This document shows positions 34,101-43,769 of a DNA stretch of 64,000 nucleotides, one piece after another; positions within the stretch are counted from its first letter, which is position 1; each line of letters opens with the position of its first letter. A program made the position numbers and the translations under genes. The DNA lies in the NCBI RefSeq assembly GCF_004210375.1, contig NC_134825.1:65215558-65279557 (forward strand), written 5' to 3'. Source of the DNA: Tachypleus tridentatus (Eukaryota; Arthropoda; Merostomata; Xiphosura; Limulidae). The notes under the pieces were generated by a model, which made no database searches, was not told the DNA's origin, and saw only the letters and a program-made list of their open reading frames with translations.

Positions 34101-35945
34101 TGCCCTTTCAGCCATGGGGGCATTATAATGTGATGGCCAATCCCACTATTTGTTGGTAAAAGAGTAGCTCAAGAGTTGGCAGTGGGTGGTGATGACTAGC
34201 TGCCTTCCCTCTTGTCTTACACTGCTAAATTAGGGATGGCTAGCGCAGATAGCCCTCGAGTAGCTTTGCTCGAAATTCAAAAACAAAAAACAGAGCATTC
34301 AGTATAACATTATTGGGGGTATAAATGTTTCATAAACACAGTTTGAACCTTTTTTTTTCTCTTTAAGACCAGTACCTAAAACATTTGTTTTTTTGTATAA
34401 TTTCTCTTCAGAAATTTTTTTTTATAATACAGTTTTATAAGATTTTACACAAAAAAGAAACATTTGTTGAATTATTCTTTGTGATCAAAGTCCACTAGAG
34501 GAAAGACTACAATAAACTTTGCCATTAAGGTTGGATGTAATTAACTAATCTGGTTAAACTTTATTCTTTATCTTTCATCTTTTTCATTGTACCCAAAATT
34601 ATTAATGGTACAATTTGTTAATTAGTTTCTTCCTGTTTTCAAGTTAATTGATAAGGGAAAAGCATTATCACTGCAAACTAACCATTTTGTGAATCTGTTG
34701 ATTTGGCACTCAGAAAAAATATTATAAGGAAAGTTACTGATTTTGTTGGGTTTCTTTCCAGCTTAATTATTAAATACAGAAATAAGTAATCAACATTCTT
34801 TCATTGATCGTTTTGATTTTCAAGTACTTTGGACCTGCAGGCCACTTCCCTTCAGCCATACAGCACCCACATAGCTAGCAAATTAAGGTTTAAGATGTAA
34901 TTAATGTATTTCTTAACTTCATACTATAAGTATGAACCCTGAATATTTTTTTCATTTTTTTAACAGTTTGCAACTTCCAGTTAATCCAGTTGCAACTTCA
35001 CAAATAAATTGTTTTTATTTTTTTAAAATTAATTGTTCAGATGAAATTTATATGATGTATGATACGTAATAGCTGAAGTTTTAATAATAAAGTTATTTAT
35101 ATAATTTGTGAAATACTTATTTTCCTTTCAGATGATTGTATGTATTATTGACTACTTCTTTCCTCCAAAAGTGTGTACACAAGAAGTATCTGAAAAGATT
35201 CATCCACCTGAAGAAGAACTGGATAATGGTGATTTGGTGAGTATTATAAATATACAGCTTTGTTTTTCAGTAGTTCTGTAATTTGCTCATGATAGTTTGT
35301 TTGTTTTAAAGTTTGCTAGATATTGCATAGCCACAGAATACCATTGAGTGTCAGACATGTATTGAAATTTTTGAAATTCTATTTCAGGATCAATTGTTAA
35401 GAGACAGTTGTCATTAACTTACCGTACCAGTACTGGTTTCATTGTAAAACAGTTTTATCACTTGGTAGCAAATCTTCTTACTTAGTATCTGAAGTCTCAT
35501 GCACCAGTCACACAATAATATAGTTTTCTCTTGTAAAATGAATCAGTTGGCATAAGAATATACAATACAAAAACTTTTTCATGGAAGAGAAGCTAAGATA
35601 AAAGTAACTGTTTGTGCAGTGTTTGAATGTTGGTCTACAGTAGCTTCTCAGCCAATAGCAACACAGGAGCATGATACTGTTTAGTAAATAACACTTTTAG
35701 TGAAATCTTGTATGAAAAATGTTTATTATTTGTTGTTTAATTTACAACTTTTTTGTTTCTTCATGTCTCAGTAGAAATATATATTATTCTTAAACGTTTT
35801 TCGAACTACTCATAAGTTTTATGTTAATATGACGAATGAGATTTAACCTTTTTAGGAGGAGGAAGATGTGATTGAAGATGATATTATCAAAGATAATCAA
35901 GAACTCAGGAGAAGAAATATTGAAACAGAGCAAGCTGAAAAATGA
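21986..35945 (+). CDS. TMX1: TMX1, thioredoxin-related transmembrane protein 1 (8 coding exons)
   Basis: The coding exons are 21986-22191, 25036-25151, 26935-26980, 27779-27907, 28331-28376, 32105-32206, 35132-35236 and 35856-35945. All introns are GT-AG, and the exons sum to 840 nt (279 codons plus stop), close to the roughly 280 residues of vertebrate TMX1. The product is an ER membrane thiol-disulfide oxidoreductase. Residues about 27-45 form a hydrophobic signal peptide. The thioredoxin domain runs from about 47 to 150, with WCPAC (Cys74, Cys77) as the TMX1-type active site and the cis-proline in ALPTIYH (Pro119). After a lumenal linker there is one membrane span at about 198-223. The cytosolic tail is acidic (about 242-258) and ends after a triple arginine at 268-270, a possible ER-retention signal. 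Cys219 and Cys230 sit beside the membrane, as do the palmitoylated cysteines of vertebrate TMX1. In-frame Met6 and Met9 are alternative starts. The family call rests on the full-length match to remembered vertebrate TMX1. Confidence 0.95.
22440..24130 (+). mobile_element. CR1-like LINE reverse transcriptase remnant in TMX1 intron 1
   Basis: Frameshifted pieces of one non-LTR reverse transcriptase follow in order. They are a KFDK-like block A near 22470, a decayed VPQGSVLGP block (VPEG plus downstream) near 22640, CKFANGKVW in place of KFADDTKL near 22720, and AFSFGTLYFKKDVELLEIV followed by QRRATT near 23450-23530. A C-terminal block FASKVINL..NNF..KLDGYL lies at 23740-23860. It sits in sense orientation to TMX1. 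The likely 3' end is the cttgcttgctt repeat near 24130. Many stops make it inactive. The assignment to the CR1/L2 group rests on the KFADD and VQRRATK style motifs. Confidence 0.8.
25036..25151 (+). CDS. TMX1: TMX1 exon 2 (CPAC active site)
   Basis: The acceptor ttttcacag and donor cag|gtatta bound a 116-nt exon. It encodes FAPWCPACKALEPVW, then NVDVTQNPG. This is the redox site of the TMX1 subgroup, with CPAC rather than the CGHC of PDI. Confidence 0.95.
25152..26934 (+). other. TMX1: TMX1 intron 2
   Basis: AT-rich intron between exons 2 and 3. CpG is very rare. I recognise no repeat family or internal gene in it. Confidence 0.8.
26935..26980 (+). CDS. TMX1: TMX1 exon 3 (cis-proline loop)
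   Basis: This 46-nt exon lies between tttttgcag and gtaagtc. It encodes MSGRFMVTALPTIYH. The Leu-Pro-Thr-Ile stretch carries the conserved cis-proline facing the CXXC site. Confidence 0.93.
26981..27778 (+). other. TMX1: TMX1 introns 3 (26981-27778) and 4 (27908-28330)
   Basis: Two short AT-rich introns with consensus donors (gtaagtc, gtaagta) and pyrimidine-poor but valid acceptors. Nothing else is recognised in them. Confidence 0.75.
27779..27907 (+). CDS. TMX1: TMX1 exon 4 (end of thioredoxin fold)
   Basis: The acceptor ggttttag and donor gtaagtaa bound 129 nt. It encodes DGQFRQYKGSRDK and FINFIEEKKW, the last strand and helix of the thioredoxin fold, then the WW-containing lumenal linker. 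Confidence 0.93.
28331..28376 (+). CDS. TMX1: TMX1 exon 5
   Basis: This 46-nt exon between tgtctag and gtgagtat encodes MSTISYFFKLSMALR. It matches the MS..SALFQLSMWIR region of vertebrate TMX1 and closes the frame to phase 0. Confidence 0.88.
28377..32104 (+). other. TMX1: TMX1 intron 5
   Basis: A 3.7-kb AT-rich intron with almost no CpG. Its last 98 bases contain a 44-bp segment (32007-32050) that recurs in intron 6. I recognise no mobile element in the rest. Confidence 0.75.
32105..32206 (+). CDS. TMX1: TMX1 exon 6 (membrane span)
   Basis: This 34-codon, phase 0-0 exon follows cttccacag and ends at gtaagttg. It encodes EEYGIPYWGSYIIFALGTIV and continues hydrophobic into exon 7. The open frame continues into the intron to a stop at 32242, which would give a short intron-retention tail. 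I regard that tail as read-through, not coding. Confidence 0.93.
34015..34293 (+). mobile_element. tRNA-Thr-like SINE in TMX1 intron 6
   Basis: A full-length copy with a 9-bp target-site duplication, agcattcag, at 34006-34014 and 34294-34302. It is in sense orientation to TMX1. Compared with intergenic copies, about a dozen CpG sites are TG or CA, including the anticodon-loop CGT (now CAT), the CGCG after the anticodon arm (now CATG), and the sites in the GGCGGTGGG body and the GGGACGGC block. Confidence 0.93.
34890..34933 (+). repeat. 44-bp direct repeat of the intron 5 acceptor flank
   Basis: It is identical to 32007-32050 except at one base. It is followed, as in intron 5, by a T-rich tract and an AG (ttttttaacag ending near 34967). 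It lies about 200 bp upstream of the true exon 7 acceptor. It is probably a duplicated pre-acceptor region and a potential decoy splice site. Confidence 0.75.
35132..35236 (+). CDS. TMX1: TMX1 exon 7 (end of span, juxtamembrane cytosolic part)
   Basis: This 35-codon, phase 0-0 exon lies between ctttcag and gtgagtat. MIVCIIDYFFPP completes the membrane span. It is followed by two lysine-containing stretches and the start of the acidic tail (PPEEELDNGDL). Confidence 0.92.
35856..35945 (+). CDS. TMX1: TMX1 exon 8 (acidic tail and stop)
   Basis: The acceptor ctttttag opens 29 codons plus TGA. The encoded tail is EEEDVIEDDIIKD, then ELRRRN and a final Lys. An acidic cytosolic tail is typical of TMX1. 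The RRR cluster could serve as a di-arginine ER-retention signal, which is an inference. Confidence 0.92.
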   Translation, partial: EEEDVIEDDIIKDNQELRRRNIETEQAEK

Positions 35946-36254
35946 AAATGTTACTTCTTTGTTTTCCTAATTTTATAATTGCCTTTCAGCAGGAAAAATG
36001 TGGGTCTGTTTTCAGTTACTAAGAAATGATGTTGGACTGTGTACAATCTTGTATTATTCAAAGGTTGATCTGATATGTAACTGATTAGTAGCAATTTATG
36101 GGAAATGTTTGTGTGATAATTGTTGCATCAGCATGTTTAATGCGTTGCTGATTCTGTTAATAAGAAATAATAGTGAACTGTGTACAACTCAACACCAGGG
36201 GCATGTGGTGATTTGTCTTGACAGGGAAGCATAAAAAGTGGATTATTAAATAAA
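35946..36254 (+). promoter_or_regulatory. TMX1: TMX1 3' UTR with candidate poly(A) signal
   Basis: AATAAA at 36249-36254 is the first canonical poly(A) hexamer after the stop. A second lies at 36404-36409, inside the hAT remnant. An imperfect direct repeat containing actgtgtacaa recurs near 36035 and 36177. Confidence 0.5.
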
Positions 36255-36364
36255 AATATGTACAGAATGGCCAATAAGGTAAAATTAATTACATGTAGTA
36301 ATTAATCATATTTAGTATTAAGTACTTCCAATTAATGACAAACACAAGACATGTTTGACTACTT

Positions 36365-37720
36365 ACTTTATATGTTAATTCCATTCTCTTTTCATTTTCA
36401 TTCAATAAATTTATTACATCGTAGTAAAAACTAACAGTCTTTATTTCCTTAAGGAGATTTTTCTCAATCATGATTAATACTAAACTTCCAAGTCTTTCTT
36501 GTCATTGTGCATTTTTGGTCTATCTGTGTATTATTTTTAAATGAAAGAAAGAATGCTCAGCTGAGGCATTGGTAGCTGGAAGAGTCGAGGTTAACTCACA
36601 CACCTTTGTAAGTTGTTGCAGGATGCATCTAACTTGGAATCTTGCAAACAAAAAGTAATTCATTCACTAGTTTTCCTTTCAAATCAGCATCAGTGTATAA
36701 AACCAAAAGTTCACTTTTCAAGTGATGAATATCAAATTGTTTTCCATAATTATTTTGTAATGATTTTAATATTAATTCAGGAAATATTTTTTTTGTCTTC
36801 CTGTTGTTTAGTGTCAAGAAGCTCAAGGAATGATATGTTTTTCAGCTTTGAAACCTAATTTCAATTTGGCTGCCCAAAATTCATCAAACTTGTTTCTCAT
36901 TCTTTGCAGAACAGTCACCATTTCATTTACTTTATTCGTACAGTAAGATATGTTAAATATCCTATTCTGTAGAACATCAAATATAACATTTGTATATGAA
37001 AAAATACTGGCAAATATATTCAACAAGAAACTGAACTCAACATCTCAGATCCAATGGAAGTGCTTAGGCACAAGGAAAGGTTTCAGTATCTCAGTTGCCA
37101 AAATTATCAACAATATTTTGAAAGAAATCAACATGTTTTCCTTGTATTCCAAGACAGTTTCAGCAAGATGGTGGTTATAATTCCAACCAGATGGGGCCAC
37201 TTTTGAGAATCTTTAGTATCTAAAAGGTGTACATGCTTTGTTGATTTTGCAAAAAAACGAAGGGAATGATGTACATTTTGCAAAAATTCTGTCACACTCC
37301 TTGATCTTCAGCAAAGATTGCGACAATACTAAATTCAATCTGTGTTATATACAATGAATGAAAAGAACTTTTGGATACTTGTCTACAACTTTCTTTTAAA
37401 GCCCATTCAGCTCACTGGGCATCACGTTTGCCCCATCATAGGCAAATTTTAACTCAATATTTAATTCCTCGACTAAATTAAACACTATGTTAGATATACC
37501 TACAACTGTTCAATCTGCACTAACATTTGTAAACTCCAGGTATCTATCACAAATTTCACCATCTGTAGTCACAAACTGTACAACACTAGAAAGCTGAGAA
37601 ATGGTTCTTTATTTGTTGTTTCATCTTAGCTAAGAGCCACAAATGGAGAATCACTTATTTCACTTTTACTTTTATTGAACAATCTTCCCTACACAGTTAA
37701 TTAGATTGTTTTGGATTTTA
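36365..37720 (-). pseudogene. DUF4371/hAT-type transposase remnant (ZMYM1-like)
   Basis: Frameshifted minus-strand frames give, in order from high to low coordinate, FVTTDGEICDRYLEF, FAYDGANVMPSELNG, LFIHCI..RLNLVLSQSL, IKECDRIFAK, NEMVTVLQRMRNKFDEFW, LKSELLVLYTDADLKGKL, TLPATNASAEHSFF and MIEKNLLKEIK..ERRMEL-like text (as EKRMELTYK). These are the DDE-side, RNase-H-like and C-terminal dimerisation regions of hAT-type proteins annotated as zinc finger MYM-type 1-like. Multiple stops make it a pseudogene. The N-terminal zinc-finger part is not recognisable. It ends about 420 bp from the TMX1 stop, on the opposite strand. Confidence 0.82.
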
Positions 37721-38630
37721 TTTGACAAGCCAGAAAACACTTGAAATGTTTATTGGAAGTACGTTTTATGCATTAGTGTAAAAATGCTTGATGGGTTAAA
37801 GTAGCAGTGAACAAAGTGATAACTTTGGATTTGCACTTTTATCTGAGGTATGGAACACTAGTGTGCAACTTTGTTTTTTTAAAGAGGTGCTAAAGATTTG
37901 ACTTATGCTGAATGTTCTTGTGGTTTAAACCACATTTGGGAAATATCTTCCTCAACATTTTTTTTTCTACCAGACGTGCACTGTGGTAAAGTATTTTAGC
38001 AATGAGAAAAATGCCTCAAAATCGCTTCTAAATATGTAGCTTATAATTATTTTGTCCGTTAAACACTGAATGATACATTATTGCTTGATAAGTACTTTTG
38101 CACATGATAAACCAAAGTTGTTATTAAAATTAAGATTTCTCTTCATTTCAAGCTATTGAATCTTCATTACTTTAAATGAAGTGCAAATCAGTGAATAAAA
38201 TTAAGACTAACACTGCAGACTTAAAATTACAATTTTCTGTTTCTTACTTTTATCTATACTTGTTGAATCATGAGTTGTCTCACCTAAATCATAAGTTATT
38301 TGTACTTTAAAATATGAAACAGTTAATGTATGTTTTGTAAATCCTTAATTTTAAAATTACTCAAAACACATAAACATGTTTAAATACTTTTTACCATTTC
38401 CATAAAAATGTGTAAAATTATTTGTTTGGTTAGTTTTTGGTAGGTTTATTAATTACAAGTTTTTTTTTCACTTAAGAAAGCTTATTAATATCTAATTAGC
38501 ATGCAACAGAAAATGTTATTAATTACTGTATTTGAATGCTTCTGTGTGCATGTTTGAAGTTTTTGCAAGATAAATTGATATATACTTTACTGTTATCAGC
38601 TTCAACATTGAAGAATATCCCTATGAAAAA
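37721..38630. other. Unassigned AT-rich stretch
   Basis: This is probably the decayed N-terminal part and flank of the hAT element at 36365-37720. I see no readable motif in it. Confidence 0.4.
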
Positions 38631-38686
38631 AAACACATCAGTAGTTATTGTGTGTATTAAACACATCAGTAGTTATTGTGTGTATT
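38631..38686. repeat. 28-bp tandem duplication (2 units)
   Basis: Two identical 28-bp units, each starting aaacacatcagtag and ending tgtgtatt, lie directly in tandem. The identity implies a recent slip or a local duplication. Confidence 0.9.
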
Positions 38687-39120
38687 AAAAATATCAATTA
38701 TTGATTGCTACTAAGATCTTTCACAACCATTTGGAATTCATAAGCATTAATGGGATGCATTTAAGGCTATATCACAACTGGTAAATTACCAGTTTGTGTT
38801 AAAAGATATACCATGCATAACTTTATTTTCAATCTATTAATGGGATCTTGGATCATTTCACTTTTCTTGTTCATGATTAGAGTAGTAATGGTTATTTTAA
38901 CATCCTAAATCAAATGTAACCATTATAAAGTAAGAAAATTATTTAATAAGTTACTTCCTAGTTAATAACTTTTTGTTAATACATTGCTAGGATTTCAAAA
39001 CTTGACGTCACAGAACAAACCTGCATTGTAATGCTGGGTGGCTAATTATTCAACATTCATTGGAGTGGTTGTTTTTCTCCAGAGACTAAGCTATTTAAAG
39101 CTTCTCAATGACTACTTCTC

Positions 39121-39284
39121 AATGAATTTGAAATAAATCTCAAGAATGATGACATTTTGGCTTTCTTTTGCCTCAAAAACAAACTTTTTTTCAAACAACT
39201 TCCTTTGGATATTTTAAAATGTTTGTTTTTGAGGCAAAAGAAAGCCAAAATGTCATCATTCTTGAGATTTATTTCAAATTCATT
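39121..39284. repeat. Perfect 64-bp inverted repeat with a 36-nt loop
   Basis: The arms 39121-39184 and 39221-39284 are exact reverse complements over 64 bp. Pairing breaks at both outer and inner edges. A transcript would fold into a long perfect hairpin. No TIR-transposon motif is recognised in it. Confidence 0.95.
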
Positions 39285-40553
39285 TCCTGAAACGTAACAG
39301 CTGTGCAAAGGTCAACTTTTTCTATCAACTATTTACAGAAATAACCTGAATCTACTATACTTTTTGTTATATAAAAGTATCTTTTTTATTTAAAGTTTAA
39401 TGTTTACTAATTTGATATGATAAAAATATTGAAGTAACACAGTTGTAGTTCTGGTTGTTTTACCCCAGATTCTGTTTATGACCTGCACTTATAAAAATAT
39501 TTTTTTTTTTTTTTTGCTGGTGTTTTGTTTTTCCTGATTTAAGTTATGATATAATCAGGAATAATAATATAATCACACAAGAATTGTGATATAGTTGAAT
39601 CTCATGCTCTTATGTTTTATATAAGAAGAAATATTTTGAATGTCAATATATATACACACATATATATAAATGATCTGTTTTTAATTTTCAAGTGCTTATG
39701 GAAGTACGCATTTGGCATTCTTCGCTTCACAAACATCGTTAATTTGGGAATTGTTGGTAGATATTTGAATCCAAAATAAATTGACTTGAGCTCCAGGCTT
39801 ATTTGTCATACCATTTCTGCTTCATCATTAATGAAAAAAGTTCTGTATTTTAGAAAGTGTGTCACTACTACTGAAATATAACTTGCACTATAAGTGCTTA
39901 TTGTAATGCTGAAAAACTGAAATAAAGATTTACTTACTTTTTTGGGGTAAATTCTTGTCATGTGTCTTTTAATTTCAAGAAAATAAATTTCTGTAATCTA
40001 ATTTTAATGATATACCAGAATATAACATAGAATTTAAGAACAATTAGAAACCTGTTTGTCCATCTAGACATCTCAGCAGCTAAGTTAAACTTGAAAAAGT
40101 TCCCAAACCACCTTTCCTGCGACGTTAATCAAAGTTTGAAATATGAGTTAGGCAAGTACCACACACACACAAGGCCCTAGGATCGATCTCGGGTGAAAAC
40201 ATTTTAATCCAATTCATTTCTATACTGTTCGATATTTAAAAAAGTTTCTTTGAAAAATTAAATTAATTACTAAATTCAAAATGGCTAAAAAATTCTGAAA
40301 TTAATATTAGAGTAATCCCACTGTCTTATCAATAGTCAATTTAAATTTAATACTTCTAATGCATGTTTCATTATTTGGATCTGTCACATCTTTACACATC
40401 AGCGACAGAAACATCTTTGCATATCAACAACAACCACTGGAAGAAGAAAAAAAGTGAAAAAGACCTTCACAACTTTCTCTCTAAAACTTCCTGTCAGCAA
40501 TTCTAAACGCAATTATAATTATAGTCACTGTAGTTAAATGTTTTCTCTCACAG
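39285..40553. other. Intergenic, nothing recognised
   Basis: AT-rich sequence with a poly-T run near 39500-39515. No gene or repeat family was recognised. Confidence 0.6.
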
Positions 40554-40601
40554 GATGGACTGTAAAAAAAGGTTTTCGAACACCCCTAGTGGGAAGAGCA
40601 G
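40554..40601 (+). other. Exon-like 48-bp segment (uncertain)
   Basis: The segment lies between a good acceptor (ttttctctcacag) and donor (gcag|gtaaat). It is open in one frame as WTVKKGFRTPLVGRA. No partner exon and no family is recognised, so this may be chance. Confidence 0.15.
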
Positions 40602-40898
40602 GTAAATGTCACTTTGTTTTGTCTTCCTTCAAACAAGATTCCTGTCACAGTTGGTTTTTGTTTTGTTTTTTTACACTCAGACATTTTTTTCTAATGATTC
40701 AACTTAACCCCCTACTTATTCAAATCATTTTTAACAAGTCATTGATCTAATTTGTCATTTCTAAATTTAAAATGGCTAACAGTTAGTCCTCAAATAACAG
40801 CTCAAGATTTAATTAGCCTTTTTTTGTGGCACGTTGTCAGATGCTTTGTGAAAATCCAGACGCACTAAATCCGCACGCTTACCTTTATTTACATAAGC

Positions 40899-41181
40899 TT
40901 TGTTTGTTTGTTTGTTTTGGAATTTCGCACAAAGCTACTCGAGGGCTATCTGTGCTAGCCGTCCCTAATTTAGCAGTGTAAGACTAGAGGGAAGGCAGCT
41001 AGTCATCACCACCCACCGCCAACTCTTGGGCTACTCTTTTACCAACGAATAGTGGGATTGACCGTCACATTATACACCCCCACGGCTGGGAGGGCGAGCA
41101 TGTTTAGCGCGATGCGGGCGCGAACCCGCGACCCTCGGATTACGAGTCGCACGCCTTACGCGCTTGGCCATGCCAGGCCCC
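40899..41181 (-). mobile_element. tRNA-Thr-like SINE, CG-rich subfamily
   Basis: A perfect 12-bp target-site duplication, atttacataagc, lies at 40887-40898 and 41182-41193. It has the subfamily features ggctgggagggcgag and gcgggcgcgaacccgcg. The exact duplication suggests a young insertion. Confidence 0.95.
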
Positions 41182-41193
41182 ATTTACATAAGC

Positions 41194-41836
41194 AGTAACC
41201 TGTTCAAAGAATATCAAAATATTAGTAGAACGAGATTTTTCTCTAGTAAAACCATCTTTACTATTTTACAAAATTTTACATTGTTAAATGACTTTGTAAA
41301 GCATCGTTATGAGACTTTCAAGAACTTTTCAAATTACTATTGATTTCAGATCAATAAGCCTATTAATGCCCGAACAATTTTTTATCACCTCACTTCAAAA
41401 GGAATTTTCTATAATTGGCCAAAAGTACAGAAGTGGTGCTTGCCGTCGGTGTTATGAGCACTCACTTTAAATTTAAATCGCTCTTAAAAACTGCTTGAGT
41501 CCTATTACTTGTGGGTGAGTGTGTGAAGAATCTGTTTTAAACAACTATGACGCTGTAAAACTGGTTATATAAACCTATATAAAACACGATACAATGACAT
41601 TATTCCTTTTAGAAAATACAAGATATGTGTTTGAGTCCGCAATGATCACATCTCAACTATTTATAGATTCTGTAGAAGACATTCAATACACCATATTTCA
41701 CGAAAAGGATAGAGAATGACGCTTCATCGTGGTTTGTTTTTATTAATAATTCTAATTTCCTTTCGTTTGAATACTACACACATCTAATAGTCGACAACCT
41801 AGTTTATCCAATATTAGCTTCATATAAAAGGTTTTT
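41194..41836. other. Intergenic, nothing recognised
   Basis: AT-rich. No gene. Confidence 0.5.
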
Positions 41837-42073
41837 GTTTGTTTGTTTTAACTTCGCGCTAAATTATATGAGATATGTCTGCGTTAGCCGTCCCTAATTT
41901 AACAGTAAAAAAACTAGAGGGAAGGCCGCTAGTCACCATCACCCACGACCAACTTTTTTATCAACAAATAGTGGGATTGAACATAACTTTATAATGCCTC
42001 CACGGCTGAAAGGGTTAGTGGGTTTGATGGAACGGGGATTCGAACATACGCCCCTCAGATTGGTATGCCGAGC
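41837..42073 (-). mobile_element. Decayed tRNA-Thr-like SINE
   Basis: aacttcgcgctaaattatat tail, gccgtccctaatttaaca body, and a degraded head (ggggattcgaacatacg). A TTTC microsatellite follows near 42125-42150. Confidence 0.85.
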
Positions 42074-42462
42074 TTATAACAAAAGATACAAAATCAAACC
42101 ATGACCCCCATCACACTCTTTGATTTTCTTTTTTCTTTCTTTCTTTCTTTCGAGCATCACATATTATAAGATTTTTATCATATGTAACTTCCATAGTTTA
42201 AAGTTAAATAACAGTAAGAAATTTTGTTTGAACAATTAAATAACAAAACATATAACTCAAGTACTCTGTGGGATTAAACATTTTTAACGAGTAGTAATGC
42301 TTCAAACGTTAAATAAACTTTAAAAACGCAGAATAAAAATATTTCAATTAGAGATAATTTAATGATACTAACATAAAAAATATTATTTTTGGATGTTATA
42401 CAGATACACAGGTCATAGACACCTGGTGCGAGAGTGCTGGAGTACTTAGCAAAAGATATTAG

Positions 42463-42645
42463 TTTCGAATTTCGCGCAAAGCTACACGAAGGCTATCTGC
42501 GCTAGCAGTCCTCAATTTAACAGTGTAAGGCAGCTAGTCATCACCACCCACCACCAATTCTTGGGTTATTCTTTTACCAACGAATAGTGGGATTGACGGA
42601 CACATTATAACGCCCGTACGGCTGAAAGGGCAAGCATGTTTAGTG
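42463..42645 (-). mobile_element. tRNA-Thr-like SINE lacking the tRNA head
   Basis: Tail and body are present and the copy stops after gcaagcatgtttagtg. A 15-20 bp body segment is deleted (actagagggaag). Confidence 0.88.
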
Positions 42646-42687
42646 TATTTAGTATCAATGTGTGGAAAGAGGGCTTTATCCGTTCAG

Positions 42688-42960
42688 TTTGTTTGTTTGT
42701 TTTGGAATTTCGCACAAAGCTACTCGAGGGCTATCTGTGCTAGCCGTCCCTAATTTAGCAGTGTAAGACTAGAGGGAAGGCAGCTAGTCATCACCACCCA
42801 CCGCCAACTCTTGGGCTACTCTTTTACCAACGAATAGTGGGATTGACCGTCACATTATACACCCCCACGGCTGGGAGGGCGAGCATGTTTAGCGCGACGG
42901 GGGCGCGAACCCGCGACCCTCGGATTACGAGTCGCACGCCTTACGCGCTAGGCCATGCCG
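42688..42960 (-). mobile_element. tRNA-Thr-like SINE, CG-rich subfamily
   Basis: A perfect 11-bp target-site duplication, tatccgttcag, lies at 42677-42687 and 42961-42971. It is nearly identical to 40899-41181. Confidence 0.95.
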
Positions 42961-43485
42961 TATCCGTTCAGTATCCCTCTGGTTTTATAGGTATGTACAT
43001 GTGCATTTCTTGGTAACTAAATAGCATGTTTTATTAGAAAAGCAAAAATTTGTTCTTGACATTTATAAGTACTATCTAGTGGCATTTTCAAACATAATTG
43101 TCTTTCAAGAATAGTAAATTTTTAGCAAAATATCTTACTACAAATTGTACCATTTATCAGACATTCTGACAGTTATTTGGCTCATAATACAAAAGAGTTC
43201 ATTCATTGGATTTTGAAAATCTACGAATATGTTGCATGAGTGCCTCTGATTTTTTGGCCGCTGGTATTGGGACCAAAGTGCCAATGGAACAAAGAACCCA
43301 TCTTGGTCCCAGGATTCCCAGAAATTTTGGGCATCTACCGTTACCTCGTTTAGTAGAGTTTTCATCAACAAATCAACATAGTTTATAGGAAGAGTTTAAC
43401 ATGTAAAAAAAGTAACAAAATTGCATTGAATTATATTAGTGTATCTATGATGTAGTTTTTCTCATAATTTGCTTTTTTCCCCTTG

Positions 43486-43769
43486 TTTGTTTGTTTTTGA
43501 ATTTTGCGCAAAGCTACACGAAGGCTATCTGCGCTAGCCGTTCCTAATTAAGTAAAGTAAGACTAGAGGCTAGGCAACTAGTCATCACCACTCACCGCCA
43601 ACTCTTAGGCTACTTTTTTACCAACGAGTAGTGGGATTGACCGTAATATTATAACCCTCCTCCCCCCACGGCTGAAAGGGCGAGTATGTTTGGTGCGACA
43701 GGGATTCGAATCCAAGACTCTCAGGTTACGAGTCGAACGCCTTAACCCACCTGGCTATGCCGGACACCG
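43486..43769 (-). mobile_element. tRNA-Thr-like SINE
   Basis: A perfect 11-bp target-site duplication, ttttccccttg, lies at 43475-43485 and 43770-43780. It is older than its neighbours by substitutions. Confidence 0.94.

Noticed and set aside
39105-39308. 67-codon minus-strand open frame
   Set aside because: It runs through both arms of the perfect inverted repeat and has no domain. It is a by-product of the palindrome.
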